Positions 42,615-51,868 of a stretch of 64,000 bases of DNA are shown here, piece by piece. A program made the position numbers and the translations under genes. The first letter of the stretch is position 1. Each line of letters starts with the position of its first letter. The notes beneath the pieces are model-generated. The model made no database searches. It worked only from the letters and a program-made list of their open reading frames with translations, and was not told the DNA's origin. The DNA comes from Caulobacteraceae bacterium UBA5005 (lineage in GTDB: Bacteria > Pseudomonadota > Alphaproteobacteria > Caulobacterales > Caulobacteraceae): positions 29,904-93,903 of the forward strand of contig DGYN01000141.1 of the NCBI GenBank assembly GCA_002398405.1. Direction: 5' to 3'.

Positions 42615-43572
42615 GGGCGGCCATCTCGTACTCAACCATCATCTTGACCACATCACGCATCTTGGACTTCGCCTGCCAGCCGAGCACCGAATTGGCCTTG
42701 GCCGCATCGCCGCGCCCAATCCGAATGTCTGATGGCCGCAGAAGGCCGGAATTGATCGTCACCCTCCCCGCCATTTCCACCCCTGCCGCGGCGAAGGCGG
42801 CCTCGCAGAAGGCTTCCAGGGTGTTGGTCTCGCCGGTCGCGATGACGAAGTCGTCGGCGGCGTCCTGTTGCAGCATCCGCCACATCGCCTCGACATATTC
42901 CGGCGCCCAGCCCCAGTCGCGGCTGATGTCGATATTGCCGAGCTCCAGGGCGTCGGTCTTGGTTCCCCTGGCGATATCGCAAGCCGCAGAGACGATCTTG
43001 CGGGTCACGAACCGGGGCGGCCTTAGCCAGCTCTCGTGGTTGAAAAGGATGCCGGTGCAGGCGAACAGGCCATAGGCCTCGCGGTAGTTGGCCACGGCCC
43101 AATGGGCCGCCGCCTTGGCGGTCGCGTAGGGACTCTTGGGGCGGAAGGGTGACAGCTCATTGGCAGGCTCGCCGCCGGTGTCACCGAAGCATTCGCTGGA
43201 GCCGGCATTGTAGACCTTCATCGCCGCGCCGCTCAAACGGACCGCTTCCAAAAGATTCACGGCGCCAACCGTGATGCTCTCGATCGATTCCACCGGCTGT
43301 TCGAAGGAAAGCCCCACCGAACTTTGGCCCGAAAGATTGTAGACCTCGTCCGGGGCGACCTCCGTCAGTACCTGGATGACGCTGCGAAAATCGGTGAGCG
43401 CCATCGATCGCTTGGCGATCTGGCCGTCAATGCCGAGCGCTTTCAGATTGGCGAAGGACGACATCTGCGCATCGCGCGAGGCGCCAACGACCGCATAGCC
43501 CTTGTCGAGCAGCAGGGCCGCCAGGTGGGCCCCGTCCTGACCGGTCACGCCGCAGATCAGCGCGGTCTTCAT
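42607..43572 (-). CDS. GDP-mannose 4,6-dehydratase-like SDR (second copy)
   Basis: A 321-residue extended SDR. The NAD motif is [15 protein letters not shown], and the catalytic set is NAGSSECFG and SPYATAKAAAHW (Ser/Glu, Tyr, Lys). FNHESWLRPPRFVTRKI and ISRDWGWAPEYVEAMW are characteristic of GMD. It is a divergent paralogue of the gmd at 49209 (STSELYG there, SSECFG here). The gene sits next to the ABC exporter and may serve its polymer. Whether it makes GDP-4-keto-6-deoxymannose or acts on another NDP-sugar is open. Confidence 0.82.
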   Translation of the reverse strand: MKTALICGVTGQDGAHLAALLLDKGYAVVGASRDAQMSSFANLKALGIDGQIAKRSMALTDFRSVIQVLTEVAPDEVYNLSGQSSVGLSFEQPVESIESITVGAVNLLEAVRLSGAAMKVYNAGSSECFGDTGGEPANELSPFRPKSPYATAKAAAHWAVANYREAYGLFACTGILFNHESWLRPPRFVTRKIVSAACDIARGTKTDALELGNIDISRDWGWAPEYVEAMWRMLQQDAADDFVIATGETNTLEAFCEAAFAAAGVEMAGRVTINSGLLRPSDIRIGRGDAAKANSVLGWQAKSKMRDVVKMMVEYEMAAHG

Positions 43573-44663
43573 GCGGCTTTCCGCATCGCGGCGTGGGCCA
43601 CTGCCCTTGCCCGCTTGGCGAAGGCATCGAAGGTGAAATGAGACAGGCCGGCGGGAATGGCGGGTTTTGTCTTCAGCGCCTTCAGGATCGCCGCTTCCAA
43701 GGCTGCGGGATCATCGGGGTCGACCATGGCGCCGAGCTTGCCATCGAGGACCGCATCGCGGCTGCCGTCCGCCGTGCTCGCCACCACGGGCACACCGCAG
43801 GCCATCGCCTCGAGAAAGACAAAGCCGAAGCCTTCGCCGCGGCTGGGCATGACATAGGCGTCGGCGAGGCGATAAAAGTCCGCCTTCTCCCCCTCATCGA
43901 CAAATCCGGAAAACACCACCCTGTCCGCGATCCCAAGGCGCTCGGCCTTGGCTTCCAGCGCCGGGCGGTAGTCGCCGTCGCCCGCGATGACGTAGATGAT
44001 ATTGGGAATCTTCTCGGCCACTCGCGGCAGGATATCCATGACCTCATCGAAGCCCTTGGCCCGTTCCTGCGAGACCAATCGGCCGAAGGTCATCAGCACC
44101 GTCCTGCCAGTTACCCCCAAACGCTTGGCCAGCGCCGGGGATTTGGGGCCAAGGCCGTAGCGTTCAAGATGCACGGCGTTTGGCAACAGAGCGATGCGAT
44201 CATCCTCAACCCCGCTCCAGGCGCGGAAGCGATCCTTGGTGAAGGCGCTGATGGCGTAAAATGAGCCGATGCTCACCAATAGCCGCCCCGTGATGGCGCG
44301 CTTCGTCGGCTGCCAGGCCTCGATTCCGTAAAGGGCGCCCAGGACGGGCTTCCTGAAGAGCACGCTGTAGAGCCAGGCAAGCGGCGCGAGACTGACGTGG
44401 GCGCAGTAGATGAGATCGCTCTCCTTGGCCTCGCGCCAGGCCTTGGCGAACTGGATCAGATACGCTGGCATCCCCTTGGCCGCCGCCACCCGAAAGTCGA
44501 TCTTGTCCGGCACCGGCGTCATGGGCCGGTCGATCAAGCGGGGCAGGCAGGTGATCTTCTCGATCTTGGGGTCGGCGGCCAGGGCTTCCAGGAAGTCGCG
44601 GTTATAGACGGCGATACCGCCGTTCACGCCGTAGGCGTCGGTGAGAAGCGCGAAGATACGCAC
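43569..44663 (-). CDS. GT4 family glycosyltransferase
   Basis: A 364-residue GT-B enzyme starting RIFALLTDAYGVNGGIAVYNRD, with the glycine-rich N-terminal loop. The C-terminal domain has LMTFGRLVSQERAKGFDEVM, IYVIAGDGDYRPALE and the donor motif SRGEGFGFVFLEAMACGVPVV. The start is GTG 44663; no ATG lies nearer. It overlaps the next gene's ATG by 4 nt and lies 18 bp after deoB. The specificity is unknown. Confidence 0.91.
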   Translation of the reverse strand: MRIFALLTDAYGVNGGIAVYNRDFLEALAADPKIEKITCLPRLIDRPMTPVPDKIDFRVAAAKGMPAYLIQFAKAWREAKESDLIYCAHVSLAPLAWLYSVLFRKPVLGALYGIEAWQPTKRAITGRLLVSIGSFYAISAFTKDRFRAWSGVEDDRIALLPNAVHLERYGLGPKSPALAKRLGVTGRTVLMTFGRLVSQERAKGFDEVMDILPRVAEKIPNIIYVIAGDGDYRPALEAKAERLGIADRVVFSGFVDEGEKADFYRLADAYVMPSRGEGFGFVFLEAMACGVPVVASTADGSRDAVLDGKLGAMVDPDDPAALEAAILKALKTKPAIPAGLSHFTFDAFAKRARAVAHAAMRKAA

Positions 44664-44681
44664 CGCCCTAGAGCCTTTGGA

Positions 44682-45902
44682 TCAGGCCGCCCAAGCCCGT
44701 CCTTCGAGGCCGGCGGGGAGGTCCAGGTGCCGCTCCAGCGTGGCGGCGATATCGGCAAAGCTGTCACGAACACCGATTGAACCGGCGCCGGCCGCGGGGC
44801 CAAAGGCAAGGACCGGCACGAACTCGCGGGTGTGATCGCTGCCCGGCCAGGTCGGGTCGCAGCCGTGGTCGGCGGTGATGATCACCAGGTCCCCGGCTTT
44901 CAGGGTCTCGATGAAGGCCGGCAGGCGCGCATCGAAGGCCTCCAGCGCCGCGGCGTACCCGGCGATGTTGCGGCGGTGGCCGTAGAGCTGATCGAAGTCG
45001 ACGAAGTTAGTCATCATCACCCCGCCGTCCGGCAGTTCGGCCAGCGCCTTATCGGTTGCCTCCCACAGGGCTTCGTTCCCGTCGGCCTTGATGATCTTGC
45101 CCGTGCCCGAGTGGGCGAAGATGTCCCCGATCTTGCCGACCGACAGCACCGTACGTCCGGCGTCGGTCGCCTTGTCGAGCAAGGTCGGCGCGGGGGGCGG
45201 CACCGAATAGTCGCGGCGGTTGCCGGTGCGCTTGAAGCTCTTGGAGTCGGCGCCGACGAAGGGGCGGGCGATCACCCGGCCGACGTTCATCGGATCAATC
45301 AGTTCGCGGGCCACCAGACAGGCCTCATAGAGGCGGTCGAGACCGAAGTGTTCCTCGTGCGCCGCAATCTGGAAGACCGAGTCCGCCGAAGTGTAGATGA
45401 TCGGCTTTCCGGTCCGCACATGCTCCTCGCCCAGCTCGGCGATGATCTCGGTGCCGGACGCGTGACAGTCGCCGAGAAAACCGGTGAAGCCGCAACGCTC
45501 AGCCAGGGCGTCGGTCAGCTCCTTGGGGAAGGTCGGGCAGGTCTTGGGGAAATAGCGCCAGTCGAAGCGCACCGGCACGCCCATCATTTCCCAGTGGCCG
45601 GAGGGGGTGTCCTTACCTAGCGACTGTTCATGCGCCGCGCCCCATTGGCCACGGCTCGCTGGTCCTTCGAGGCCGATGGGATACTTGCCCGTCGCCATCC
45701 TGGCGGCTTCGCCAAGGCCGAGTGCGGTGAGGTTCGGAAGCTTCAGCGGGCCTTGGCGCACGCCAGCCTCGTCAGCTCGGCCGGCGGCGCAGGCGGCGGC
45801 GATATTTCCAAGGGTGTCTGCGCCCACATCTCCAAACGTGTCGGCGTCCGGCGCGGCGCCGATGCCGAAGCTGTCCATGACGAGCACGATCGCGCGGGTC
45901 AA
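44682..45902 (-). CDS. deoB: Phosphopentomutase DeoB
   Basis: A 406-residue alkaline-phosphatase-superfamily mutase that interconverts (deoxy)ribose 1- and 5-phosphate. It starts [16 protein letters not shown] and has the catalytic-threonine [13 protein letters not shown] near residue 95. Other signatures are [42 protein letters not shown] and [18 protein letters not shown], with all metal ligands visible. The start is TTG 45902, supported by a strong AGAGG 6 bp upstream. It is an unexpected nucleoside-metabolism gene within the glycan array. Confidence 0.96.
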   Translation of the reverse strand: MTRAIVLVMDSFGIGAAPDADTFGDVGADTLGNIAAACAAGRADEAGVRQGPLKLPNLTALGLGEAARMATGKYPIGLEGPASRGQWGAAHEQSLGKDTPSGHWEMMGVPVRFDWRYFPKTCPTFPKELTDALAERCGFTGFLGDCHASGTEIIAELGEEHVRTGKPIIYTSADSVFQIAAHEEHFGLDRLYEACLVARELIDPMNVGRVIARPFVGADSKSFKRTGNRRDYSVPPPAPTLLDKATDAGRTVLSVGKIGDIFAHSGTGKIIKADGNEALWEATDKALAELPDGGVMMTNFVDFDQLYGHRRNIAGYAAALEAFDARLPAFIETLKAGDLVIITADHGCDPTWPGSDHTREFVPVLAFGPAAGAGSIGVRDSFADIAATLERHLDLPAGLEGRAWAA

Positions 45903-45936
45903 ATCTCACCTCTTTGAACTATCAATACGCTTCGCC

Positions 45937-47280
45937 TCACGCCGGGACCACCCGGGAAAGATCGGCGCCGGCGCGGGCGCAGGCGTTCCGGGTGTCAACC
46001 ACGAGTCTGGCGCTCGTCGCGAGCCCCTTGTAGTCCACCCCATCGTGGTCGGTGACGATCAGAACCGCATCGAAGTCGGCGAGCCCCTTCTCGTCCCAGG
46101 CCCAGCCTTTGCGGCCCGTAAGCGTCGGGTGTTCGCGGGTCGGCGGAATCTCGTCGATGAAGGGGTCGTGGTACTGAACCTTGGCGCCCCTGGCCTCGAT
46201 GAGCTCCACCAGGCGCAGCGCCGGGCTTTCCCGCGTGTCGTCGACATTCTTCTTATAGGCCATGCCGAGGATGAGGACGTTCGAGCCCTTCATCGCCTTG
46301 CCGGCGTGCTCGTTCAGGGCCCCCATCAAAACGTCCACCACCCGTCCGGGCATGGCCGAATTGATCTGGCCAGCCAGTTCGATGAACCGCGTGGCGACCC
46401 CATATTCCTTGGCCTTCCAGGTCAGATAGAAGGGATCAATCGGTATGCAATGGCCCCCCAGGCCCGGGCCTGGATAAAAGGGCATGAAGCCGAAGGGCTT
46501 GGACTTGGCGCCCTCGATCACCTCCCAGACGTCGATCCCCATGGCGCTGTAGATGGTCTTCAGCTCGTTCACGAGGGCGATGTTGACCGAGCGGAAGATG
46601 TTCTCGGTGATCTTCACCGCCTCTGCGGCCGCGCTGGTGGAGACCGGCACGACCTTTTCGATGAAGACGCCGTAGAGAGCGCTGATCGCGGCGCGCGAGC
46701 TATCCTCATCAGCGCCCACCACCTTGGGGATGGTGGCCGTGGTGAAGTTCGGATTGCCCGGATCCTCGCGTTCGGGCGAGAAGCCGAGGAAGAAGTCCTC
46801 GTGGGTCGTCAGGCCGCTCAGCTGTTCGAGGATCGGCTGCACCACCTCGCGGGTCGTCCCCGGATAGGTGGTCGATTCCAGCACCACCAGCTGGCCCTTG
46901 CGCAATACCTTGCCGATAGCCTGGGTGGTCCCGACCACGTGGGCCAAATCCGGCTCTTCGTGGGCGGTGAGCGGGGTGGGGACGCAGATCAGGACCGCGT
47001 CCGGCTCGCCCAGGCGGCCCATGTCGGTGGTGGCGTCGAGCTTGCCTGCCTGGTGGAAGGCCAGCACCGCCGCCGCGTCGATATGTTTCAGATAAGCCCG
47101 CCCGGCCGCGATGGCCGCGGGCTTGGCCGGATCGAGATCGAAACCGATGACCTTCAGGCCGGCCTCGCAAAGCGCCATGGAAAGCGGCAGGCCAACATAG
47201 CCAAGGCCGATAACTCCGACCACGGCATCGCGCCCTTCAAAGCGGCGGAGAAGCTCGGCGGCGAGCGGATTGGCTGTCAT
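45937..47280 (-). CDS. WbpA-like UDP-N-acetylglucosamine 6-dehydrogenase
   Basis: A 447-residue member of the UDP-glucose/GDP-mannose dehydrogenase family. The Rossmann motif is VIGLGYVGLPLSMAL. LESTTYPGTTREVV, the ENIFRSVNIALVNELK helix and the catalytic-cysteine loop PGPGLGGHCIPIDPFYLTW are present. That last sequence is of the WbpA/WecC type, unlike the UGD at 56646. It should give UDP-GlcNAc uronic acid, the first step of the WbpA-B-E-D route encoded downstream. ATG 47280 overlaps the galE stop by 4 nt; the longer frame lies inside galE. Confidence 0.92.
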   Translation of the reverse strand: MTANPLAAELLRRFEGRDAVVGVIGLGYVGLPLSMALCEAGLKVIGFDLDPAKPAAIAAGRAYLKHIDAAAVLAFHQAGKLDATTDMGRLGEPDAVLICVPTPLTAHEEPDLAHVVGTTQAIGKVLRKGQLVVLESTTYPGTTREVVQPILEQLSGLTTHEDFFLGFSPEREDPGNPNFTTATIPKVVGADEDSSRAAISALYGVFIEKVVPVSTSAAAEAVKITENIFRSVNIALVNELKTIYSAMGIDVWEVIEGAKSKPFGFMPFYPGPGLGGHCIPIDPFYLTWKAKEYGVATRFIELAGQINSAMPGRVVDVLMGALNEHAGKAMKGSNVLILGMAYKKNVDDTRESPALRLVELIEARGAKVQYHDPFIDEIPPTREHPTLTGRKGWAWDEKGLADFDAVLIVTDHDGVDYKGLATSARLVVDTRNACARAGADLSRVVPA

Positions 47281-48263
47281 TGAGGGTGACCGTCCTTCAG
47301 GTGCCAGGCCCATGCCGTTTCGATAATATTGTCGATGTCGGAGTGCTGCGCCTTCCACCCCAGAATCTCCAAGGCCTTGTCGGCGGAGGCGACCAGGGCG
47401 GGCGGATCGCCGGCGCGGCGGCCTTCCTTGATCCGCTGCAGAGGCCGCCCGCTCTTGCGCTCCACCGCGTCGGCGATCTCGGCGACCGTGGTCCCGTTAC
47501 CGGTGGCGATGTTGAAGACGTCCGAGACTCCGCCGTTCTGCAGATAGTCCAGCGCCCGGCAGTGCGCGTCGGCCAGGTCCGTCACGTGGATGTAGTCGCG
47601 CACCGCGGTGCCATCCCTGGTGTCGAAGTCCGACCCAAAGATGCGGAAGGGAGCATCGCCCTTCATCGACCGCTCGATGGCCAGCGGCATGACATGGGTC
47701 TCGGGGACGTGGCGCTCGCCGATCTCGCCGTCGATGTCAGCCCCGGCGGCGTTGAAATAGCGCAGCGCGACGTGGCGGATGCCGTGGGCGCGCTCAAAGT
47801 CCTTCAACATCCCTTCGACCACGAGCTTGGTGCGGCCGTAGGGATTGATCGGGTTCTGGACGAAGGTCTCATCGATCGGCGTCCGCTCCGGAATCCCGTA
47901 GGTCGCGCAGGTGGAAGAGAAGAGGAGCTTGTCCACGCCGCTCGCCCGCATACCGTCCAGCAGATTCAAGGTCCCGCCGACATTGGTCCGGTAATAGGCC
48001 GACGGATCGATCGTGGATTCCTCGACGTAGGCCAGCGCCGCGAAGTGGGCGACGATGTCTGGCCTCACCTTGGCAATGGCGCCGGCGACCGCGGCCGCGT
48101 CGCGGATATCGCCCTCAATCAGATCGCCCCAGCGCACAAACTCCCGCCAGCCGCGCGAGAGGTCATCGAACACCACCACCGTCCAGCCGGCCTTTGCGAA
48201 GGCCTTGGAACAGTGGCTGCCGATATAGCCGGCCCCACCGGTGACGAAGACGGTCCCGCTCAA
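47277..48263 (-). CDS. galE: UDP-glucose 4-epimerase GalE
   Basis: A 328-residue extended [22 protein letters not shown] opens the NAD fold. FSSTCATYG and [12 protein letters not shown] carry the catalytic Ser, Tyr and Lys. [18 protein letters not shown] and [13 protein letters not shown] are standard GalE features. It interconverts UDP-glucose and UDP-galactose (or the GlcNAc/GalNAc forms). TTG 48263 overlaps the fcl stop by 4 nt (TTGA) and begins the conserved fold; the open frame to 48302 does not add conserved sequence. Confidence 0.93.
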   Translation of the reverse strand: MSGTVFVTGGAGYIGSHCSKAFAKAGWTVVVFDDLSRGWREFVRWGDLIEGDIRDAAAVAGAIAKVRPDIVAHFAALAYVEESTIDPSAYYRTNVGGTLNLLDGMRASGVDKLLFSSTCATYGIPERTPIDETFVQNPINPYGRTKLVVEGMLKDFERAHGIRHVALRYFNAAGADIDGEIGERHVPETHVMPLAIERSMKGDAPFRIFGSDFDTRDGTAVRDYIHVTDLADAHCRALDYLQNGGVSDVFNIATGNGTTVAEIADAVERKSGRPLQRIKEGRRAGDPPALVASADKALEILGWKAQHSDIDNIIETAWAWHLKDGHPQ

Positions 48264-49216
48264 GCCACGCCCCGCAACGCCCCGCCGTGGCTCAAGAACC
48301 ACTGGTAGGTTTCAGCAAGACCATCTTTCAAGCCGATGGAATGGCGCCAGCCCAGGCCGTGGAGCTTGGAGACGTCGACCAGCTTACGGGGCGTGCCGTC
48401 CGGCTTGGTGGCGTCGAATTCAAGAGAGCCCTGGAAGCCCACGGCCTGGGCGATGCCGGTCGCCAGTTCGCGGATCGTCACCTCTTCGCCCGAACCGACA
48501 TTGACGATCTCCTCGCCGCTGTAAGTTTTCGCCAGGAAGACCAGGGCGTCGGCCAGGTCGTCCACGTGCAGGAACTCCCGCAGCGGCGATCCTGAGCCCC
48601 AGACGGTCATGGTCCTGGCCCCGTCGGCCTTGGCGTCATGCGCCTTGCGCATCAGGGCGGGGATGACATGGCTCTTTTCCAGGTCGAAATTGTCGCCTGG
48701 GCCATAGAGGTTGGTCGGCTGGGCCGAGATGAAATCGCAGCCGTACTGCCGGCGGTAGGCCTGGGCCAGCTTGATGCCGGCGATCTTGGCCACCGCATAC
48801 CACTGGTTAGTGGGCTCCAGCGGCCCGGTCAGCAGGGCGCTTTCCGGCATGGGCTGAGCGGCGTCGCGGGGATAGATGCAGGAGGAGCCGAGGAAGACGA
48901 GCTTTCTGGTCCCGGCGATGCGGGCGGCCTCGATGACGTTCGCCTCGATCATCAGGTTGTCGTAGAGAAAGTCCGCCGGATAGACGTTGTTGGCGAGGAT
49001 GCCGCCGACCCTCGCCGCGGCCAGGAACACCACGTCAGGACGGTTCTTTTCCATCCAGGATTCGACATCGGCCTGACGGCGCAGGTCGGCCGTATCGCGA
49101 GGCAAAGTGAGCACCTCGCACCCCTCGTCCGCTAGCCGGCGGACCAGGGCCGCGCCGACCATGCCGCGGTGGCCCGCGACGAAGACTTTCGCGCCGCTGA
49201 GCGAAGTCTCAGCCAT
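48260..49216 (-). CDS. fcl: GDP-L-fucose synthase
   Basis: A 318-residue extended SDR that epimerises and reduces GDP-4-keto-6-deoxymannose to GDP-L-fucose. The NADPH motif is [55 protein letters not shown] (Tyr/Lys pair) and [12 protein letters not shown] are the family's signatures. It overlaps the upstream gmd by 8 nt and galE by 4 nt. With gmd it gives a complete route to GDP-fucose. Confidence 0.95.
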   Translation of the reverse strand: MAETSLSGAKVFVAGHRGMVGAALVRRLADEGCEVLTLPRDTADLRRQADVESWMEKNRPDVVFLAAARVGGILANNVYPADFLYDNLMIEANVIEAARIAGTRKLVFLGSSCIYPRDAAQPMPESALLTGPLEPTNQWYAVAKIAGIKLAQAYRRQYGCDFISAQPTNLYGPGDNFDLEKSHVIPALMRKAHDAKADGARTMTVWGSGSPLREFLHVDDLADALVFLAKTYSGEEIVNVGSGEEVTIRELATGIAQAVGFQGSLEFDATKPDGTPRKLVDVSKLHGLGWRHSIGLKDGLAETYQWFLSHGGALRGVA

Positions 49217-50270
49217 GATCTTTGCGGTTTTCCGCGGCGATGGTCACCAGGTCGGCAGCCACCATCTCCCGGACCAGTTCGGCGAAATCGCAGGTGGCCG
49301 TCCAGCCAAGCTTTTCCTTGGCCTTTGCCGGATTGCCGATCAGGATTTCCACTTCGGTGGGCCGGAAGTATCGCGGATCGACCGCCACCAGAACCTTGCC
49401 GCTCGCCCTGTCCACCCCTTCCTCGCCCTTGCCTTCGCCCCGCCAGTCCAGGCTCACGCCCACATGGCTGAAGGCGGCGTCGACGAACTCGCGAACCGTG
49501 CGGGTCTCGCCCGTGGCGAGCACAAAGTCATCGGGCGTGTCGTGCTGGACGATGCGCCACATGCCCTCGACATAGTCCTTGGCGTGACCCCAATCGCGCT
49601 TGGCGTCGAGGTTGCCCAGATACAGACGCTCCTGAAGGCCCAGGCTGATCGCCGCCACGGCGCGGGTGATCTTGCGGGTGACGAAGGTCTCGCCGCGCAG
49701 CGGGCTCTCGTGGTTGAACAGGATGCCGTTGGAGGCGTGCATTCCATAGGCCTCACGGTAGTTCACCGTGATCCAGTAGGCGTAGAGCTTGGCCGCCGCA
49801 TAGGGACTGCGGGGATAAAAGGGCGTCGTCTCCGACTGCGGGATTTCCTGAACCTTGCCGTACAGCTCGCTGGTCGAGGCCTGGTAAAAGCGGGTCTTCC
49901 TTTCCAGCTTCAGAATGCGGATCGCTTCCAGCAGGCGCAGCGTCCCGATGGCGTCGGCGTTGGCCGTGTATTCCGCCGTCTCGAAACTGACCTGCACGTG
50001 GCTCTGGGCCGCCAGGTTGTAGATCTCGTCCGGCTGGGTCTCCTGCACGATGCGGATGAGGTTCGTCGCATCGGTCATGTCGCCGTAGTGCAGGATGAGG
50101 TGCGGGTTGGCCTCGTGAGGGTCCTCATAGAGATGGTCGATGCGGCCGGTGTTGAACGAGGACGAGCGGCGCTTCACCCCGTGCACGGTGTAGCCCTTGG
50201 CCAGCAGCAGTTCGGACAGATAGGCCCCGTCTTGGCCGGTAACTCCGGTGATGAGCGCAGTCTTGGTCAT
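49209..50270 (-). CDS. gmd: GDP-mannose 4,6-dehydratase
   Basis: A 353-residue dehydratase. [19 protein letters not shown] starts the NADP fold. [17 protein letters not shown] and [19 protein letters not shown] bear the catalytic Thr/Ser/Glu set, and [12 protein letters not shown] the Tyr and Lys. The length and motifs match E. coli Gmd. It is the first biosynthetic gene after the NusG paralogue, with a 116-bp leader holding an ops-like sequence. GDP-4-keto-6-deoxymannose then goes to fcl. Confidence 0.97.
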   Translation of the reverse strand: MTKTALITGVTGQDGAYLSELLLAKGYTVHGVKRRSSSFNTGRIDHLYEDPHEANPHLILHYGDMTDATNLIRIVQETQPDEIYNLAAQSHVQVSFETAEYTANADAIGTLRLLEAIRILKLERKTRFYQASTSELYGKVQEIPQSETTPFYPRSPYAAAKLYAYWITVNYREAYGMHASNGILFNHESPLRGETFVTRKITRAVAAISLGLQERLYLGNLDAKRDWGHAKDYVEGMWRIVQHDTPDDFVLATGETRTVREFVDAAFSHVGVSLDWRGEGKGEEGVDRASGKVLVAVDPRYFRPTEVEILIGNPAKAKEKLGWTATCDFAELVREMVAADLVTIAAENRKDHG

Positions 50271-50288
50271 GTGTTTGCGAGGTTTTCC

Positions 50289-50302
50289 ATAGCTACCGCA
50301 CT
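50289..50302 (-). promoter_or_regulatory. ops-like element in the leader before gmd
   Basis: The minus strand reads TGCGGTAGCT at 50300-50291. This matches eight of the nine bases of the RfaH-recruiting ops core GGCGGTAGC. It sits about 20 nt before the gmd start and about 90 nt after the NusG-paralogue stop, the kind of place where a paused RNA polymerase would take up a specialised NusG. An isolated short match can occur by chance, so it is a candidate only. Confidence 0.35.
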
Positions 50303-50386
50303 CAGGGTGAAAACGCCGCCCCGAGCCATGCAGACGAAAGCTGAACCGGCCCTAGTGACCGACGGGTTCTAGATACCGTTTTTTGC

Positions 50387-50896
50387 TCAGGAAGCGAGGA
50401 CGAGGTTCGCCGTTTCGGTGACAACGGGCGCGCGGCCGCCGATCAGTTCCATCAGTATTCTGACCCGCCCCGCTCCCTCGACCCGCTCCAGGGTTCCGAT
50501 AACGTCGGCGAAGGGGCCGGAGAGGACCTTGACCCGGTCGCCGGGGGCAAAGTCCTGCAAGGATTTTATGAACCCATCCGCGCCCGCGTGGTCGCGCAGG
50601 AAATCGATCAGCGCGTCCGGCGCCCGGGCGGGCCTGTCGCCGCACATGACCAGATTGCGCACGCCGAAGGTGCCGTTGACCGACCGCCACGGATCGGTCG
50701 CCGCGTTCAGCCGGACGAACAGATAGCCGGGAAAATAGCCGACCAGCCGGTGCTGCAACCGCCGGGCGTGGCGCACCGTGCGCAGCCGCCGCGGAAAGAA
50801 CACTTCGAAGCCCTGTCTATCGAGATTGAGGGCCGCGAGCGCTTCGCGGTTCGGCTGGGTCTGCACCGCACACCAATAACTTGACGCTTTAGCCAC
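50387..50896 (-). CDS. NusG-family (RfaH/LoaP-like) antitermination factor
   Basis: A 169-residue NusG paralogue. The NGN domain starts YWCAVQTQPNREALAALNL, with the FFPRRLRT and FPGYLFVRL strands. The C-terminal KOW domain has FAPGDRVKVLSGPFADVIGTLERV. Specialised paralogues of this kind let RNA polymerase run through long surface-polysaccharide operons. The start is GTG 50896 since no ATG is near the conserved N-terminus. It directly precedes about 27 co-directional genes. The housekeeping NusG, normally next to secE and rplK, is not here. Confidence 0.9.
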   Translation of the reverse strand: MAKASSYWCAVQTQPNREALAALNLDRQGFEVFFPRRLRTVRHARRLQHRLVGYFPGYLFVRLNAATDPWRSVNGTFGVRNLVMCGDRPARAPDALIDFLRDHAGADGFIKSLQDFAPGDRVKVLSGPFADVIGTLERVEGAGRVRILMELIGGRAPVVTETANLVLAS

Positions 50897-50957
50897 AACG
50901 CCTTCCCTGCAAGGGCCCGTCTATCGCCACAAAGCGGAGGATGGTCAACGCTCGATC

Positions 50958-51773
50958 TCAAGCCGCGGGCCGCCCATAGCGCCGAAAAATCGAGCCCCGC
51001 GTTACCCGCTCGATGAGGGAGCGTGGCTCCAGCAGATATTTGCGCACCCGGTAATAGCCCCACGCCACCCCATCGAGAGGACGCCACGGCCGGCCCATGA
51101 TCGCCTCGAACCGCTGGCGTTTGAAGCGTCGCAGGGTCGCCCCCTGGCGCCCGCCGGCGGTGATCGAGCCCGGGTGGATGCGAAAACTGCTCAGGAAGTC
51201 GTCGATCACCTCCGCCTTGGTCGCAAGCTGGTGCAGGTCCAAGAACAGTTCCCCGTCCCAGGAGACCGTATTGTTCAGATTGAACCCGCGTGACTGTCGG
51301 TACAGGTCCCGGCGGAAGAAGGTCGACGGCTGGCAGACGCTGCACGCGCCATAGGCGAAGGCCTTGACGTCGAAACGGTCGGAGTAGGAGTTACGCACTC
51401 TGGCCCCCGTGTGGTCGATAACGCGGACATGGCCAGACAGGATTTGCAGATCTGGATCGGCCGCAAAACGAGCCGCCACGCGGCTAAGCGCGCCGGGGGA
51501 GAGAAGATCGTCTGAATTCAAAAACCCGAATATTTCGCCGGTCGCCACGGCAAAACCGTGGGTCAGCCCCTCCGAGGGACCGCTGTCCTTCTCCCGGACC
51601 AGGTTGGCGATCCTGTCCCGGTAGCGGTCGAGGATAGCGCCGCTTCCATCGGTCGATCCGGGATCGACGACGATGTATTCGACGTCGGGATAGTCCTGGT
51701 CAACCACCGAACGCAGGGTGGCTTCGAGGAAGGGAGCCTGGTTGAACGAAATGGTGACGATCGAAATCTTCAT
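50958..51773 (-). CDS. GT2 family glycosyltransferase
   Basis: A 271-residue GT-A enzyme starting MKISIVTISFNQAPFLEATLRSV. VVDPGSTDGSGAILDRY and FLNSDDLLSPGAL hold the nucleotide and DXD motifs. WDGELFLDLHQLA is the acceptor-side acidic motif. ATG 51773 is preferred over the frame opening at 51890 because the conserved fold starts there; an earlier start would add about 39 unconserved residues. It is the most upstream gene of the array, 61 bp before the NusG paralogue and divergent from the sulfotransferase. Confidence 0.9.
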   Translation of the reverse strand: MKISIVTISFNQAPFLEATLRSVVDQDYPDVEYIVVDPGSTDGSGAILDRYRDRIANLVREKDSGPSEGLTHGFAVATGEIFGFLNSDDLLSPGALSRVAARFAADPDLQILSGHVRVIDHTGARVRNSYSDRFDVKAFAYGACSVCQPSTFFRRDLYRQSRGFNLNNTVSWDGELFLDLHQLATKAEVIDDFLSSFRIHPGSITAGGRQGATLRRFKRQRFEAIMGRPWRPLDGVAWGYYRVRKYLLEPRSLIERVTRGSIFRRYGRPAA

Positions 51774-51868
51774 CAGCGTCCGTTTCGGGCCGAATCCGGC
51801 GGGTGGGCTTTCGCAACGTTTGGTAAGGACCTTGTCTGCCGACCTCAACCCGTGATTACGCCATAACA

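Noticed and set aside
50387..50896. Housekeeping NusG
   Set aside because: No secE, rplK or rplA nearby, and it heads a glycan operon; a specialised paralogue fits better.
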